Assembly (NCBI GenBank): GCA_963695505.1
Contig: CAVOGX010000010.1
Location: 62,001 to 126,000 of the forward strand
Direction: 5' to 3'
From: JACSRF01 sp963695505
Lineage (GTDB): Bacteria > Chloroflexota > Anaerolineae > Promineifilales > Promineifilaceae
DNA: 64,000 bases
Part shown: positions 9,994 to 19,400 of the stretch, piece after piece
Layout of the letters: every line of letters begins with the position of its first letter
Numbering within the stretch: the first letter of the stretch is position 1
Notes under the pieces: model-generated
Seen by the model: the letters and a program-made list of their open reading frames with translations, nothing else
Told to the model about the DNA's origin: nothing
Databases searched by the model: none
Translations under genes and position numbers: made by a program

Positions 9994-10020
9994 AAGGTGT
10001 CAGGTGTTGGAGGGTCAGGC

Positions 10021-10041
10021 GTCATTGCCACTCACAATGAC
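10021..10041. terminator. Small hairpin after the TGS GTPase gene
   Basis: Perfect 7-bp inverted repeat GTCATTG / CAATGAC with a 7-nt loop, 28 bp after the stop codon. No T-run, so terminator function is tentative. Confidence 0.3.
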
Positions 10042-10094
10042 CATAGCTAACTAGAACTTGCTGGCACTTCAACACTCTAGAGACGATCTAACAC

Positions 10095-10130
10095 ATACCG
10101 CTTGACGGTATTACCGCTTTGCGGTATTAT
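10095..10130 (+). promoter_or_regulatory. HigBA promoter with two overlapping inverted-repeat operators
   Basis: A near-consensus promoter precedes the toxin gene: -35 TTGACG (10102-10107), 17-bp spacer, -10 TATTAT (10125-10130). The expected transcription start falls at about the toxin ATG (10137), implying a leaderless message. Two inverted repeats cover it: ATACCG-cttga-CGGTAT (10095-10111) over the -35, and TACCGC-ttt-GCGGTA (10112-10126) in the spacer and -10. Together they form a direct repeat of a TACCGC/GCGGTA operator, as expected for autorepression by an XRE-type antitoxin. Confidence 0.7.
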
Positions 10131-10136
10131 CTTTGC

Positions 10137-10418
10137 ATGATCAAGTCCTTTAAATCTAAAGAAACCGAAAAGGTATTTCATCGTAACTTTTCTCGCAAGC
10201 TACCACAAGACATTCAAAAAATTGCGTACCGAAGATTGGCCTTTTTACATTCTGCTAAAGAACTGAAGGACTTATTAATTCCACCATCAAATCGATTGGA
10301 AAAACTGTCTGGTGACCGAATGGGTCAACACAGCATTCGGATAAATGATCAATGGCGAATCTGTTTCAAATGGCAAGATGGTGATGCTTATGAAGTTGAG
10401 ATTGTGGATTATCATTAA
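10137..10418 (+). CDS. higB: HigB-like toxin, RelE/ParE superfamily
   Basis: Small basic protein of 93 residues matching the HigB (host-inhibition-of-growth) toxin family, ribosome-dependent mRNA interferases of the RelE fold. Visible features are the MIKSFKSKETEKVF N-terminus, the conserved LIPPSNRLEKLSGDR loop and the final strand HSIRINDQWRICFKW with the Arg/Trp pair typical of HigB, ending VEIVDYH. ATG at 10137 is preferred over an upstream in-frame start because the promoter's expected start point coincides with it. The antitoxin gene follows after 13 bp. Base composition is more AT-rich than neighbours and no ACGGCCGT copies occur, suggesting acquisition by transfer. Confidence 0.9.
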   Translation: MIKSFKSKETEKVFHRNFSRKLPQDIQKIAYRRLAFLHSAKELKDLLIPPSNRLEKLSGDRMGQHSIRINDQWRICFKWQDGDAYEVEIVDYH

Positions 10419-10431
10419 GTGAGGACAACCT

Positions 10432-10755
10432 ATGAACGAGACACGAATTCCCCCAGTGCATCCCGGCGAAGTTTTGCTTGAAGATTTTCTTAAGCCACTG
10501 GGTATCAGTCAATATCGTTTGGCAAAAGAGATGAATGTCTACCCTCGCAAGATCAATGAAATAGTGCTGGGAAAAAGGAGTATAACGGCCGATACGGCGA
10601 TAAGGTTAAGTCGCTATTTTGGCACGTCAGCAGAGTTGTGGATGAACCTGCAAGCATTATATGACCTGGAAGTGGCACGTGATGAAATCGAGGAACAAGT
10701 GAATAAGGAAATATCGCCGCTGATCCAAGAAAACCTCAATGTCATTCTCGCATAA
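10432..10755 (+). CDS. higA: HigA-like antitoxin, XRE family
   Basis: Helix-turn-helix antitoxin of 107 residues that should neutralise HigB and repress the operon. It begins with the family hallmark IPPVHPGEVLLEDFLKPLG. The HTH follows (SQYRLAKEMNVYPRKINEIV, then GKRSITADTAIRLSRYFGTS), then AELWMNLQALYDLEVAR, all standard in the HigA family. GTGAGG supplies the ribosome site before ATG 10432. A small hairpin (AGGCTT-c-AAGCCT, 10756-10768) follows the stop. It probably binds the paired inverted repeats ahead of higB. Confidence 0.92.
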   Translation: MNETRIPPVHPGEVLLEDFLKPLGISQYRLAKEMNVYPRKINEIVLGKRSITADTAIRLSRYFGTSAELWMNLQALYDLEVARDEIEEQVNKEISPLIQENLNVILA

Positions 10756-10849
10756 AGGCTTCAAGCCTAGAAAATAGTTGGGATCCCCCAAATTGCATTA
10801 TGTCTGGCTAAAATTAGACGCTCTCAAGCCGTTAAATCGCACACCATTT

Positions 10850-12304
10850 CAATACCTTTGCCAATTCATGGCGAATTTAGGCTAGGCTGAGGGTTATGCA
10901 CCCTTCCTAGTCGCGAAATCTTGTCAAAAATCGCGCCCATTAAAATTGGGTCTGGTTTTTGCGGAAGCAATTTTAACGTTTCGGTCACATATTTATGACC
11001 GCGATAGTATGCTTTCAAATCTAGCACATTAACAGTTGAATCCTCTTGACGAAACTCACGTAACAGCACCTGTGAAACGTTGACCATGAACAGGGAGAGA
11101 TTAATAGCATTCGTCACCCCGTTTCCTTTACATTCATAAAATCTTCCAAACCCCAATACTGTTTGGCATCCCGAAAATTGAATTCGATTTGGAATCGCAG
11201 CCGATAATAGTCAATCAGTTGTGCCCAGCCCAGGTCAAGGTCACTTGAAAACAGAATGACTCGGGCGGTGGCTCCTGTAGCCAACTTCGTTTTCACGATA
11301 ATGACGACATTGAGTGATTTGGCAAATTCTTTATGGAGCAAGGTGGCTTGGTAAATGTCAGTTCGAATGCCATCTTCAATGGTCGTCTCTTGAAGATGTT
11401 CTGCTGGTATGTGAGCATAATCGAGCTTGTCACCATACTTCTGGCGTTTCTTTTCTCCTTCGTATAGAGAAGTATAAAGCCGAATCATAGCGCAGTTTGG
11501 AAACGATGTGAAGATGACATTGCCGCACCATTTGCAAGGCATTGTTGTTGCCAAAGTGCCCATCCAAGGCGATGTATGACAATCGTGATGCTTTTGCCAG
11601 CTAAGGCGAGAAACTGTTTGATCATCTCCTGAATTCGTATCAGTTCTGGGGTTAAGGTCACTTCGGTTTTGTTGCGATTCTTACTTCCTTTGGGTCTTCC
11701 GCGCTTCCCCTTGCTTTTGTTGTTTCTTGGCTTTTTTCTGCTTTGCTTTTTGTTTTGCCTCAGCCTTTTCTTCCTCGGTGCGGACAACTTGTTTCGCCAT
11801 CACCGGATAAGAACGGCGCTCGCCGACAGTTGACCAGGGAAAGCGCAAAGAACGCGATGCTGGGAACTGGTTTGCCAAACAGAGATGAAAAGAATCGGTC
11901 AAATCCGAAAGTTAACTTTCCCGATTTGGTGACCACACATTCGTCTCCGGCCAATATATAGACATCTTTAACTTGCTGAAGATGCGCACAGAAAAATAGC
12001 CACAATATCTGTGCCCAGGGAAGGCTTTTATGAAAAAACCGTTGTACCGTACGATAACTACCACCTTTGTCTGTCCAGCGGGAAATGCCTAACATGGTGA
12101 CCCGACCGGTCATGGCTAACATGGCAGAAATGATAAGATTCATTTGCCGTATGGTTGTTTTTGAGAGAACAGGATTCAAATGTTGTAAAAGTGCTAAAAT
12201 ATCTATCATGAGCGGTTGTGTAATTACGGAATTTTTTCCTTGGTCGGTAAAAACTCGTATCTTACTCAATCGCTCAATTTACGCTATTTTTGGCGAAGGT
12301 ATTG
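10850..12304 (-). mobile_element. Insertion sequence with 15-bp terminal inverted repeats and 5-bp target duplication
   Basis: A complete IS of ~1455 bp. Left end CAATACCTTTGCCAA (10850-10864) and right end TTGGCGAAGGTATTG (12290-12304) are inverted repeats matching at 14 of 15 positions. Immediately outside both ends is CATTT (10845-10849 and 12305-12309), a 5-bp target-site duplication, so the insertion is recent enough for the duplication to be unchanged. It encodes one DDE transposase on the minus strand. It landed between higBA and the PadR operon. No ACGGCCGT copy lies inside. Confidence 0.82.
10866..12269 (-). pseudogene. IS4-like DDE transposase, frameshifted
   Basis: Transposase of the IS4-type DDE superfamily, ~460 residues when frames are joined. 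The first catalytic Asp is in AGDECVVTKSGKLTFGFD. The second is in IALDGHFGNNNALQM, visible only in a shifted frame. The catalytic Glu is in YRLRFQIEFNFRDAKQ followed by YWGLEDFMN. A Lys/Gln-rich linker (EEEKAEAKQKAKQKK) sits between domains. The frame breaks near 11825, 11695, 11575, 11480 and 11115. The first four are corrected by dropping one base and the last by adding one G to a GGGG run. All catalytic residues survive, so the breaks may be consensus errors. Confidence 0.8.
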
Positions 12305-12476
12305 CATTTAGAAACGAATAATGACTATACATTTATTGGCAGTCAAATATCTAGGCAGCGGATTTGACAGTTTGGTACTTCAAAGATGGTAGCCGTAGCT
12401 CAAGGTGCTATTTCAAAAGTCGGTGAGTAGAATTATTAATAGGCCTTTTCCACCCCTAGCCTGCCGTGTCAAAGCG

Positions 12477-13289
12477 TTAGGGGGCAACGGCCGTTTCCGC
12501 CGTACGCTCTGGAAACCAAAGCCACACCCCCAGCCACACCGTCCACACCGCGTGGGCAATTATCCATACAAACAAGCTCAAGCCCAGCACCGCCGCCAGC
12601 GGCGCGCCAAAATACGCATTCCCGCGGCTGTTTAGCATCAGCCCCGCAAACATCACCAACCAGGAAAGACCTGCCGCCAGCATCAGACCAGGTACGGCCA
12701 CAGGCAGCGTGCGCGTGCGCCAGCCCAGGTAGGCGGCCATTAACAGCCATACTCCCACCAAGGCAATCATGCCCTGATACAAGAGGACAACCCAGTCCAG
12801 CGGAATGGTTAACGGCCGTACCAGCCACGACGTAACCGCCCCCACCAGGGTTACCAGAAAATAGAGCGTCATGCTAACCAGCCCCACTACCGCCGTCAGG
12901 CGACTGGCTCGCGGCGCAGCGGCCTGAAAAAGCGCGTGCAACGCCACAGCCAGCGGCAGTAAAGCCAGCGGCGACATGAGGACCAGAAACTCCGCCTCTG
13001 CTTCTGGCAATCGCTGGCTGTTAAGCAGCCCTAGGGCCAGCAACACCGTACTCAAAACAGCCCCCACCCCAGCAATGCGAAAAACAAGTCTGCCATTCAT
13101 CGGCCACCTCCCCGGTTCCATCCATTCTAAGTGCAAATGGGCATCCATCACCCCACGCACAATATCTAGGCCATCCCGCCAGGCCAGAGGCGAGGCTTCC
13201 TCTAACATGGCAAGAAATTCGGCGGCGTAGCGCTGCCGCCAGGCCGATGGATACAGCTTCACCACCAACAAGACCATCCACCGGCTCAT
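12477..13289 (-). CDS. Multi-pass membrane protein paired with a PadR regulator
   Basis: Predicted integral membrane protein of 270 residues with about six transmembrane helices after a short cytosolic N-terminus. The N-terminus contains LYPSAWRQRYAAEFLAMLEE, a motif I associate with a family of uncharacterised membrane proteins encoded directly downstream of PadR regulators. It overlaps the preceding padR-like gene by 4 bp (ATGA at 13286-13289), indicating translational coupling. The regulator and membrane protein probably form a ligand-responsive module. Transported or sensed compound unknown. Confidence 0.65.
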   Translation of the reverse strand: MSRWMVLLVVKLYPSAWRQRYAAEFLAMLEEASPLAWRDGLDIVRGVMDAHLHLEWMEPGRWPMNGRLVFRIAGVGAVLSTVLLALGLLNSQRLPEAEAEFLVLMSPLALLPLAVALHALFQAAAPRASRLTAVVGLVSMTLYFLVTLVGAVTSWLVRPLTIPLDWVVLLYQGMIALVGVWLLMAAYLGWRTRTLPVAVPGLMLAAGLSWLVMFAGLMLNSRGNAYFGAPLAAVLGLSLFVWIIAHAVWTVWLGVWLWFPERTAETAVAP

Positions 13290-13600
13290 AGTGACCCCTC
13301 CAGGCGCGCCTCGGCCAGCGCAGTCACGCTTTGCAGGCTGGCTAACCGCTGCTGCAACGCATCACGGCCGTTGGCCGTCAGTTGATACGGCCGTTTCCGA
13401 TCTTCAGGGGGCAGGGGTGCAATCCAGGCCAGCTTTTCCAGCCGGGCCAGCGCGCCATACAGAGTGCCCGGTCCCAGCCGCACCCCGGCAAAGGTAGCAA
13501 TGTCTTCCATCATGGCATACCCATGACGCGGGCTGTTGGCCAGGCTGGTCAAAATGAGAAGGGCGGGGTCGGCAAAGCGCCCCATGTCGTCAAAACTCAT
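13286..13600 (-). CDS. PadR-family transcriptional regulator
   Basis: Winged-helix regulator of ~104 residues. It shows the PadR pattern: PALLILTSLANSPRHGYAMMEDI (helices 1-2), then GPGTLYGALARLEKLAWI (recognition helix) and a beta-wing ending in PYQLTANGRDALQQRL. ATG at 13600 is chosen because GGAG lies 11 bases upstream. A GTG at 13609 is too close to that site. PadR proteins usually repress their own operon and respond to small aromatic or antimicrobial ligands. The direct repeats just upstream are plausible operators. Confidence 0.85.
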   Translation of the reverse strand: MSFDDMGRFADPALLILTSLANSPRHGYAMMEDIATFAGVRLGPGTLYGALARLEKLAWIAPLPPEDRKRPYQLTANGRDALQQRLASLQSVTALAEARLEGSL

Positions 13601-13615
13601 TTTCTGCACCGCTCC

Positions 13616-13642
13616 ACTATTACGTCTCGCGTAGTATTACGT
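13616..13642 (-). promoter_or_regulatory. Direct repeats upstream of the PadR gene, candidate operator
   Basis: ACTATTACGT (13616-13625) and AGTATTACGT (13633-13642), nine of ten positions identical and spaced 17 bp start to start, lie immediately upstream of the padR-like start. The spacing and position suit autorepressor binding. Inferred only. Confidence 0.4.
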
Positions 13643-13727
13643 ATGGCGATATAGTAAACGGATATTCCCCATTCGTCAAGCACGGCCATCATTCCTAAGG
13701 ACCCAAACCTACGTTCTCAGCCAGGCT

Positions 13728-13766
13728 AGAGATTGGAGGCTTGCCAATCTCCAGCCTTCAATCTCT
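13728..13766. repeat. Imperfect inverted repeat (AGAGATTGGAGGCT / AGCCTTCAATCTCT)
   Basis: Arms of 14 bp (13728-13741 and 13753-13766) with one mismatch, in the gap between the divergent padR and ybaK-like genes. A similar TCTAATCTC-type inverted repeat occurs at 50653-50705, suggesting a dispersed intergenic repeat family. Confidence 0.5.
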
Positions 13767-13804
13767 AATTTCCTGTCTCAACATGTCATTCTATTGCCCT
13801 TCAG

Positions 13805-13810
13805 TATAAT
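13805..13810 (+). promoter_or_regulatory. -10 box TATAAT for a probably leaderless transcript
   Basis: A perfect TATAAT ends six bases before the ATG of the YbaK-family gene (13817), and no Shine-Dalgarno is present between them, so the transcript is probably leaderless. No clear -35 element is visible. Confidence 0.45.
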
Positions 13811-13816
13811 AACCTG

Positions 13817-14293
13817 ATGGAAACTCTAAACACCCCCGTCACCCAGGCCCTGGACGCCCTGGGCATCCCCTACAGCACCTTCACCCACGCCGGCCCTGTG
13901 CGGTCGCTGGAGCAGGCCGCCGCCGAGCGCGGCCACCAGCCGGAGCAAATCATTCGCAGCATCGTTTTCCGCCTTGCCGCTGACCATTTTGTCATGGCGC
14001 TAATGGCCGGGCCGCAGCAAATTAACTGGAAGACGCTGCGCCGCACCCTGGGCGAAAAGCGGCTGACCATGGCCAGCGAAGAAGAGGTGCTGGCCATCAC
14101 CGGCTACGAGCGCGGCGCGGTGGCCCCCTTTGGCCTGCCCCAGCCGCTGCGCATTCTGGCTGACCCGGGCATCTTTGTGCCGGAAGAGATATCCTTAGGC
14201 TCCGGCGTGCGCGGAACGGCCGTAATCATGCAGTCCGCCGACCTGCGCCGCGCCCTGGGTGACGTGGAAATCGTGGCTTTGAGTTCGGCATAA
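13817..14293 (+). CDS. YbaK/EbsC-family aminoacyl-tRNA deacylase
   Basis: Cytosolic editing-domain protein of 158 residues related to ProX/YbaK, which hydrolyse mischarged tRNA (for YbaK, Cys-tRNA(Pro)). Features are the N-terminal LDALGIPYSTFTHAGPVRSLEQAA, the conserved IIRSIVFRL strand with ALMAGPQQINWKTLRR in the position of the catalytic lysine region, and GYERGAVAPFGLPQPLRIL, the YbaK GxxxGxxxPFG hallmark, followed by SGVRGTAVIM. Length equals the family norm. Specific tRNA target not determinable. Confidence 0.85.
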   Translation: METLNTPVTQALDALGIPYSTFTHAGPVRSLEQAAAERGHQPEQIIRSIVFRLAADHFVMALMAGPQQINWKTLRRTLGEKRLTMASEEEVLAITGYERGAVAPFGLPQPLRILADPGIFVPEEISLGSGVRGTAVIMQSADLRRALGDVEIVALSSA

Positions 14294-14374
14294 CCAAGGC
14301 AACCTCAGCGCATTCAAGCGGTTCAGTAACGAAGAAACGCGGAGGCAGTGTTATCCCGCGGTGGTGATTTAATC

Positions 14375-16066
14375 TTAACTACCAACCGCCCCCTGCACGG
14401 CAAACATCACATCAATCATCACTCCGATGAAGCCCAGCGGGGGTTGGTTCGAGTCTAGCGTGCCAATGAGGGTCGCGTTTTGCTCCGGCCAATAATACGC
14501 AAAGCTGTTAAAAAGCCCGCCATGCCCTTGTAAGGTGCCCAGGCCAGGAATATCCCATTCGTCCGGCGCAAATAAGTATGTACCCAAGCCATAATACGCC
14601 CCCGCGTCGCTTGTCTCAACCCATTCCATCATGGCCTCTTTGCTGGCCGGGTCGTCAAAGAGATCGCCATTGACCCAGGCCCACAAGAAGCGGTTCTGGT
14701 CTTCAACGGTGGACACCAGCCCGCCCGACCCCCATTCGTAGGAATGGCTGTCTAGCTCATTCCACAGCGTGCCGTTGTAGTAGGCGTGGGAGAGGGAACG
14801 GCCGTCCACCCCCGGCACCACCTCCTCACGAAACTCAAAATAGGTGTGTTCCATCCCCAACGGCTCAAAGATGAACTGACGATACGCCTCATGCAGCGCC
14901 ATGCCCGATGCTGTTTCCACAACCAAGCCTAACAGTTGAAAATTGGTGTCACTGTAGTTGAACGTTTCTCCTGGTTTGGCTACAGGGGGTGCATTAGCAA
15001 TGGCCCATTCCAACACCTGCATTTCATCCCACATCGTATCCGGTTCGGCCAGCACTAAATCCTTGAAATCAGGCAGCCCGCTGCCGTCGTTATCCGCGCC
15101 GTTGGAAAAGTCGCCCAGGCCGCTGGTGTGGCTCAACAGTTGACGCACGGTGATGGTTTCACCGTAGGATTCGCCATCCAAGACAAGAATGCGAGAGACA
15201 ATGTTCTCTGGCACATAGAGGCTGATGGGATCATCGAGGTTGAGTTGGCCTTGTTCAGCGAGTTTCATGATGGTAACGGCCGTATACATCTTCGTCACGC
15301 TAGAAATGATAAATTGATCATCCGCCACCATCTCAATTCCATCTTCGGGGTTGGCCATGCCCTCCGCCCCTTTCCAGGTGAAGTTGTAGTCAGGGGCATC
15401 CACCATCAGGATGAAACCAGGCACACCATTCTCATTGACCCAGTTGTCGGCAATGGCCTGCAGGGCAGCCGCCAATTCTGGCAGCGTTTCCTCGTCATTC
15501 ATGGCCTCAGGAGCTTCTGGTTCTACCGGCTCGGCGATCCATTCTTGAGTCATGTTGGCAAAGGCGTAGTTGCGCGTAAAACCGCCCTCGTTGCAGCCAT
15601 CATCCACCGTTTGAAATTTGGTTTTGCCGTCATCCATGAGCAAAACTTCATACACGCCCACCGTTTCGGCTGGGCACTCTGCCCAATGACCCATGTTTTC
15701 CAGGTCGCGCAGATGAAGCTGCCCATTTTCAAACCAATATTCACCGGATATACGGGGGGTCGTTGCCAAATTATCTTGAGAAAGGGAGAGGAAGTAACGG
15801 CCGTCTGCCGTGTACATTAAATATCCCCTTTCACCGGCAATGGTTCCTTCCCAAATACCCACCATCTCGTCTGCGGACGTGATCATGGCAGGTGCTTCTG
15901 TCGGTTCGGGTTCGGATGTGGGTTCGGGAACGGCCGTTGGTTCGGCCATCTCATCTTCAATAATGGCATCTTCAGGGGCCGGCTGTGCGGATTCTGGCGT
16001 ATCGCTGCCACCGCAAGCAGCCAACAGTAACAATAATAAAACGATCAAGGAAACTAACTTCTTCAT
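14375..16066 (-). CDS. Secreted lipoprotein, class C beta-lactamase-like serine hydrolase
   Basis: Exported lipoprotein of 563 residues. A signal peptide ends in the lipobox LAAC (Cys ~18), followed by a Ser/Pro/Glu-rich linker to ~60. A small N-terminal beta domain (~65-180) contains MVGIWEGTIAGERGYLMY. The C-terminal catalytic domain (~200-560) is the beta-lactamase/DD-peptidase fold: SVTK (nucleophile Ser ~255 with Lys), YSDTN (~Tyr366, the YxN motif) and GHGGLFNS (the HxG equivalent). The class includes DD-carboxypeptidases and esterases. The true substrate is unknown. It overlaps the small upstream gene by 4 bp and is divergent from the BTAD regulator. Confidence 0.85.
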   Translation of the reverse strand: MKKLVSLIVLLLLLLAACGGSDTPESAQPAPEDAIIEDEMAEPTAVPEPTSEPEPTEAPAMITSADEMVGIWEGTIAGERGYLMYTADGRYFLSLSQDNLATTPRISGEYWFENGQLHLRDLENMGHWAECPAETVGVYEVLLMDDGKTKFQTVDDGCNEGGFTRNYAFANMTQEWIAEPVEPEAPEAMNDEETLPELAAALQAIADNWVNENGVPGFILMVDAPDYNFTWKGAEGMANPEDGIEMVADDQFIISSVTKMYTAVTIMKLAEQGQLNLDDPISLYVPENIVSRILVLDGESYGETITVRQLLSHTSGLGDFSNGADNDGSGLPDFKDLVLAEPDTMWDEMQVLEWAIANAPPVAKPGETFNYSDTNFQLLGLVVETASGMALHEAYRQFIFEPLGMEHTYFEFREEVVPGVDGRSLSHAYYNGTLWNELDSHSYEWGSGGLVSTVEDQNRFLWAWVNGDLFDDPASKEAMMEWVETSDAGAYYGLGTYLFAPDEWDIPGLGTLQGHGGLFNSFAYYWPEQNATLIGTLDSNQPPLGFIGVMIDVMFAVQGAVGS

Positions 16067-16281
16067 AATTCTGACTCCTCTTGTTCGCTAACGGCTGCAC
16101 CTGTTTCTGCTTCAGCCGAAACAGCCGCCAGATAGCTAAAAAGTGCATCTAAATTAGTGAATGCCCGTTGCTGACCCGTGCCGGCTTCTTCCAAAGAGGC
16201 GCGCCAGCCCCAATCACCATTCTGTTTCACCCGCCACAAGCGCAGCAGATATGAGCGAAAGATCACTTCTTCTTGGTTCAC
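16063..16281 (-). CDS. Small conserved hypothetical protein (SYLLRLWRV type)
   Basis: A 72-residue soluble protein with FRSYLLRLWRVKQNGDWGW, RASLEEAGTGQQRAF and LDALFSYLAAV. I recognise this as a recurrent small protein of Chloroflexota genomes, with no known function. GTG start at 16281 follows GAGG with good spacing. Its stop overlaps the ATG of the serine hydrolase (ATGA), so the two are translationally coupled. Confidence 0.7.
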   Translation of the reverse strand: MNQEEVIFRSYLLRLWRVKQNGDWGWRASLEEAGTGQQRAFTNLDALFSYLAAVSAEAETGAAVSEQEESEL

Positions 16282-16390
16282 TTTTTCCTCACCTGAGAGT
16301 TCAAGCTTAGCAAGCCATCGTTAAGAAAACGTCCAAAATGGCAGCAGAATTGGTGACATTCCTCAGGTGAGAACGGCCGTAACCATCCCC

Positions 16391-16396
16391 TATAAT
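16391..16396 (+). promoter_or_regulatory. Candidate -10 box of the BTAD regulator gene
   Basis: TATAAT lies 32 bp before the ATG at 16428, with GGAGG (16415-16419) between. One ACGGCCGT copy (16373) occupies the spacer/-35 region, and no TTGACA-like element is at the right distance. Confidence 0.35.
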
Positions 16397-16427
16397 AATT
16401 TACATACCGAGTGAGGAGGCTGTGACC

Positions 16428-19400
16428 ATGACCAAACTCGTCATTTCAACCCTGGGGCCACTGCAGATTAGAAACGAGAACACCCCCATAAATGGCTTCT
16501 TATCCGACAAGGTGCGGGCTTTATTGGTTTATCTGGCTGTGGAGCAGGCACGGCCGTTTCGCCGCGAAACGCTGGCTGCCTTGCTCTGGCCCGGTCAGCC
16601 CGAACGCAGAGCGCGGGCCAATTTGCGCCGCGCCCTGGCTAATTTGCGCCGGGTGATTGCAGATGAGAACGGCCGTTACCTGCACGTCACCCGCCAAACT
16701 ATCCAGTTCAACGCCGCCAGCAATGCCTTTGTCGATGCCGTCCATTTTGAGGAATTGCACATTGGGGAAGAGCCGAGTTTGGCCCAAATGGAAGAGGCCG
16801 TGGCCCTGGTAAACGGCCGTTTCCTCGGTGGATTCTCCATCAACGACAGCATCGCCTTTGAAGAGTGGTCACTGCTCAAACGAGAACAGATACAACGCCA
16901 GCTCTTGCGCAGCCTCAACCGCTTAACCACCTACTATGAAACCCATCATCGGCCAGAACAGGCGGTGCAATTTGCCTGGCAGCAAGTAAACGTGGAACCC
17001 TGGTACGAACCAGGCCAGCGACAGCTTTTGCGCCTTCTAGCTTGCACCGGACAGCGAACCACCGCCTTGGCCCATTACGAGCAGTTCCAGCAAGAGCTCT
17101 GGGCAGAACTTGGCATTACTCCTGAACCAGCCACTTGCCGCCTGTACGAAGAGATTCGGGATGAGCGAGCGAAGACAACCACACCTGCCCCGCCCCCATT
17201 TTTGGCCGAACCGCGCACAATTGTTCCCGCTCCTTTTGTGGCGCGGGAGCGAGAATTGGCGCAGTTGCAAAGCTACTGGCAAACGGCCGTTGCCGGGCAG
17301 GGCCAGTTCGTTTTTATCACAGGTGAAGCGGGCAGCGGCAAAACCCTGCTTTTGCAAGCCTTCGCCCAGCAAGCCCAAAACCAAACCCCTGCTCCTATTC
17401 CTCTTTTTGGCGAATGCCAAGCCCACACCGGGCAGGGCAATCCCTATTTGCCCTTCCGTCTCGTTTTGGCACATGCCATCGGCGATATTGAGTCCCAATG
17501 GCACAGCGGCACTCTCAACCGCGAGCAGGTCAATCGCCTCTGGTTTTTGCGCCCCACAGCCTTGCAGCTCCTGCAAACTGGAGCCCCAAACGTGCTGGCG
17601 ACCTTGATCGACCCTGCCATTCTGCCAGAAGATGTGCAGCAAACGGCCGTGGCGAATACTCCTTCACAGGCCAACCTTTTCCGGCAATTCACGCACTTCT
17701 TGCAGATGTTTAGCCAGCATGGCCCCCTGCTGCTGCTGCTGGATGATTTGCAATGGGCGGACAGCGGCTCGATTGATCTGCTTTTTCATTTGCGCCGCCA
17801 AATCGTCGGCTACCCCATCTTGATTATCGGCACGTACCGCCCTGAGGAAGTAATCGAGAATCAGCCAATAACCGGCCAGCGCCATCCTCTCGCCCCATTT
17901 GTTCATGAGCTCACACGAGATTTTGGCGAGATAGAAGTAGCGCTTAACCAGGCAGATGGTCGTGCCTTTGTAGATGCGTGGCTGGACACAGAAACAAATC
18001 AATTAGACCAATCCTTCCGCCGGACGCTATTTCACCAAACGCGGGGTCATGCTCTGTTTACGGTGGAATTGGTGGCTGGCTTACAGGAACGCGGTGATCT
18101 GGTTCGTAATGAGGCCGGCTGTTGGCAAGAGGGTAATGCGGTATGCTGGACTCAGCTCCCGGCCAAAGCCGAAGCGATTATTGCCGAGCGAATCGGCCGT
18201 TTGCCCCAACCCCTGCGCCATCTTCTGACCATAGCCAGTATTCAGGGCGAGGCATTTGTGGCTGAAATAGTTGCGCAGGTGATGGAACAATCCCCGCTGG
18301 AAATTATTCGTTGTTTGAGCGGGGACCTGGCAAGAAGCCACCGGCTGGTGCGGGCGCAGGGGCAGCAGCAGTTTGGGCAGCAAACTATTTCGCGTTACCG
18401 CTTTCGGCACAATCTGTTTCAAATGTATGTGTACGGCCGTTTAGACCCCAGCGAACGCAGTTACCTGCATCAAGCGACTGGTGAATTGTTGGAACAGCTT
18501 CATGAGGCGGCTGAAACTGACATGATGACCGTGGCTGCTCAACTTGCGTTTCATTTTACCGAGGCCCAAGTTATCCCCAAAGCCATCCACTACCATCAAC
18601 TGGCCGGGCAACACGCCCTGCGCCTCTCAGCCCATACCGAGGCCATCACCCACTACCGCCAAAGCCTGGCCTTATTAGCCTCCCAGCCAGAAACCCCTGC
18701 GCAAATTCAGCAAGAAATTACCTGTCAATTAGCTCTCGGTGCGGCATTGTTAGCCGTAAAAGGGTATGCCGCCCCCGAAGTGAAGCAGGCATATGATCGT
18801 GCCTATGAGCTTTGTCGTCAGGTAGATGCTGCGCCGGAATTAGTGACTTCTCTTTTTTGGCTGACTTCCTTTTATGCAGTGGGCGGGCAGCTTGACACGG
18901 CCTTGTCTGTGGCGCAGCAGATGTTAGCCATCAGCCACCAAGAAGCAGTCAGCGATATGCATAAAATGCAAGCGCATGTGCTGACGGGACTGCCGCTTTT
19001 CTTTATGGGATGCAATGAGGAAGCGCTGGCTCATTTCGAGGCAGCCAATGCCCTCTACGACCCCGCACGTCATCAGCCACAAGTCTATACTTTTGGTCAA
19101 GACCCTGGCATTGCCAGCAAAATATGGCAGGGGCATGTACTGCTCCATATGGGCCAGCTTGAGGAGGCAGAAACCTGTTTGCAGCAGGCTTTAGCCTGGT
19201 CAGAAGAACTGGACCATCCCTACACGCATACTTTTTCGCTGTTGGTGGCTGGCTGTACCCCAAAATGGTACCTGGGTAGACTTGCAGAAGAAGAAAAATA
19301 CGCCCAGTTGGCAATTGAGGCGGCGCGCAAAGGGGGTTTTGTCTACCTGGAGATATTGGCTCTGTTTTATTTGGGACAGGCAAAGGCGTTTACGGCCGTT

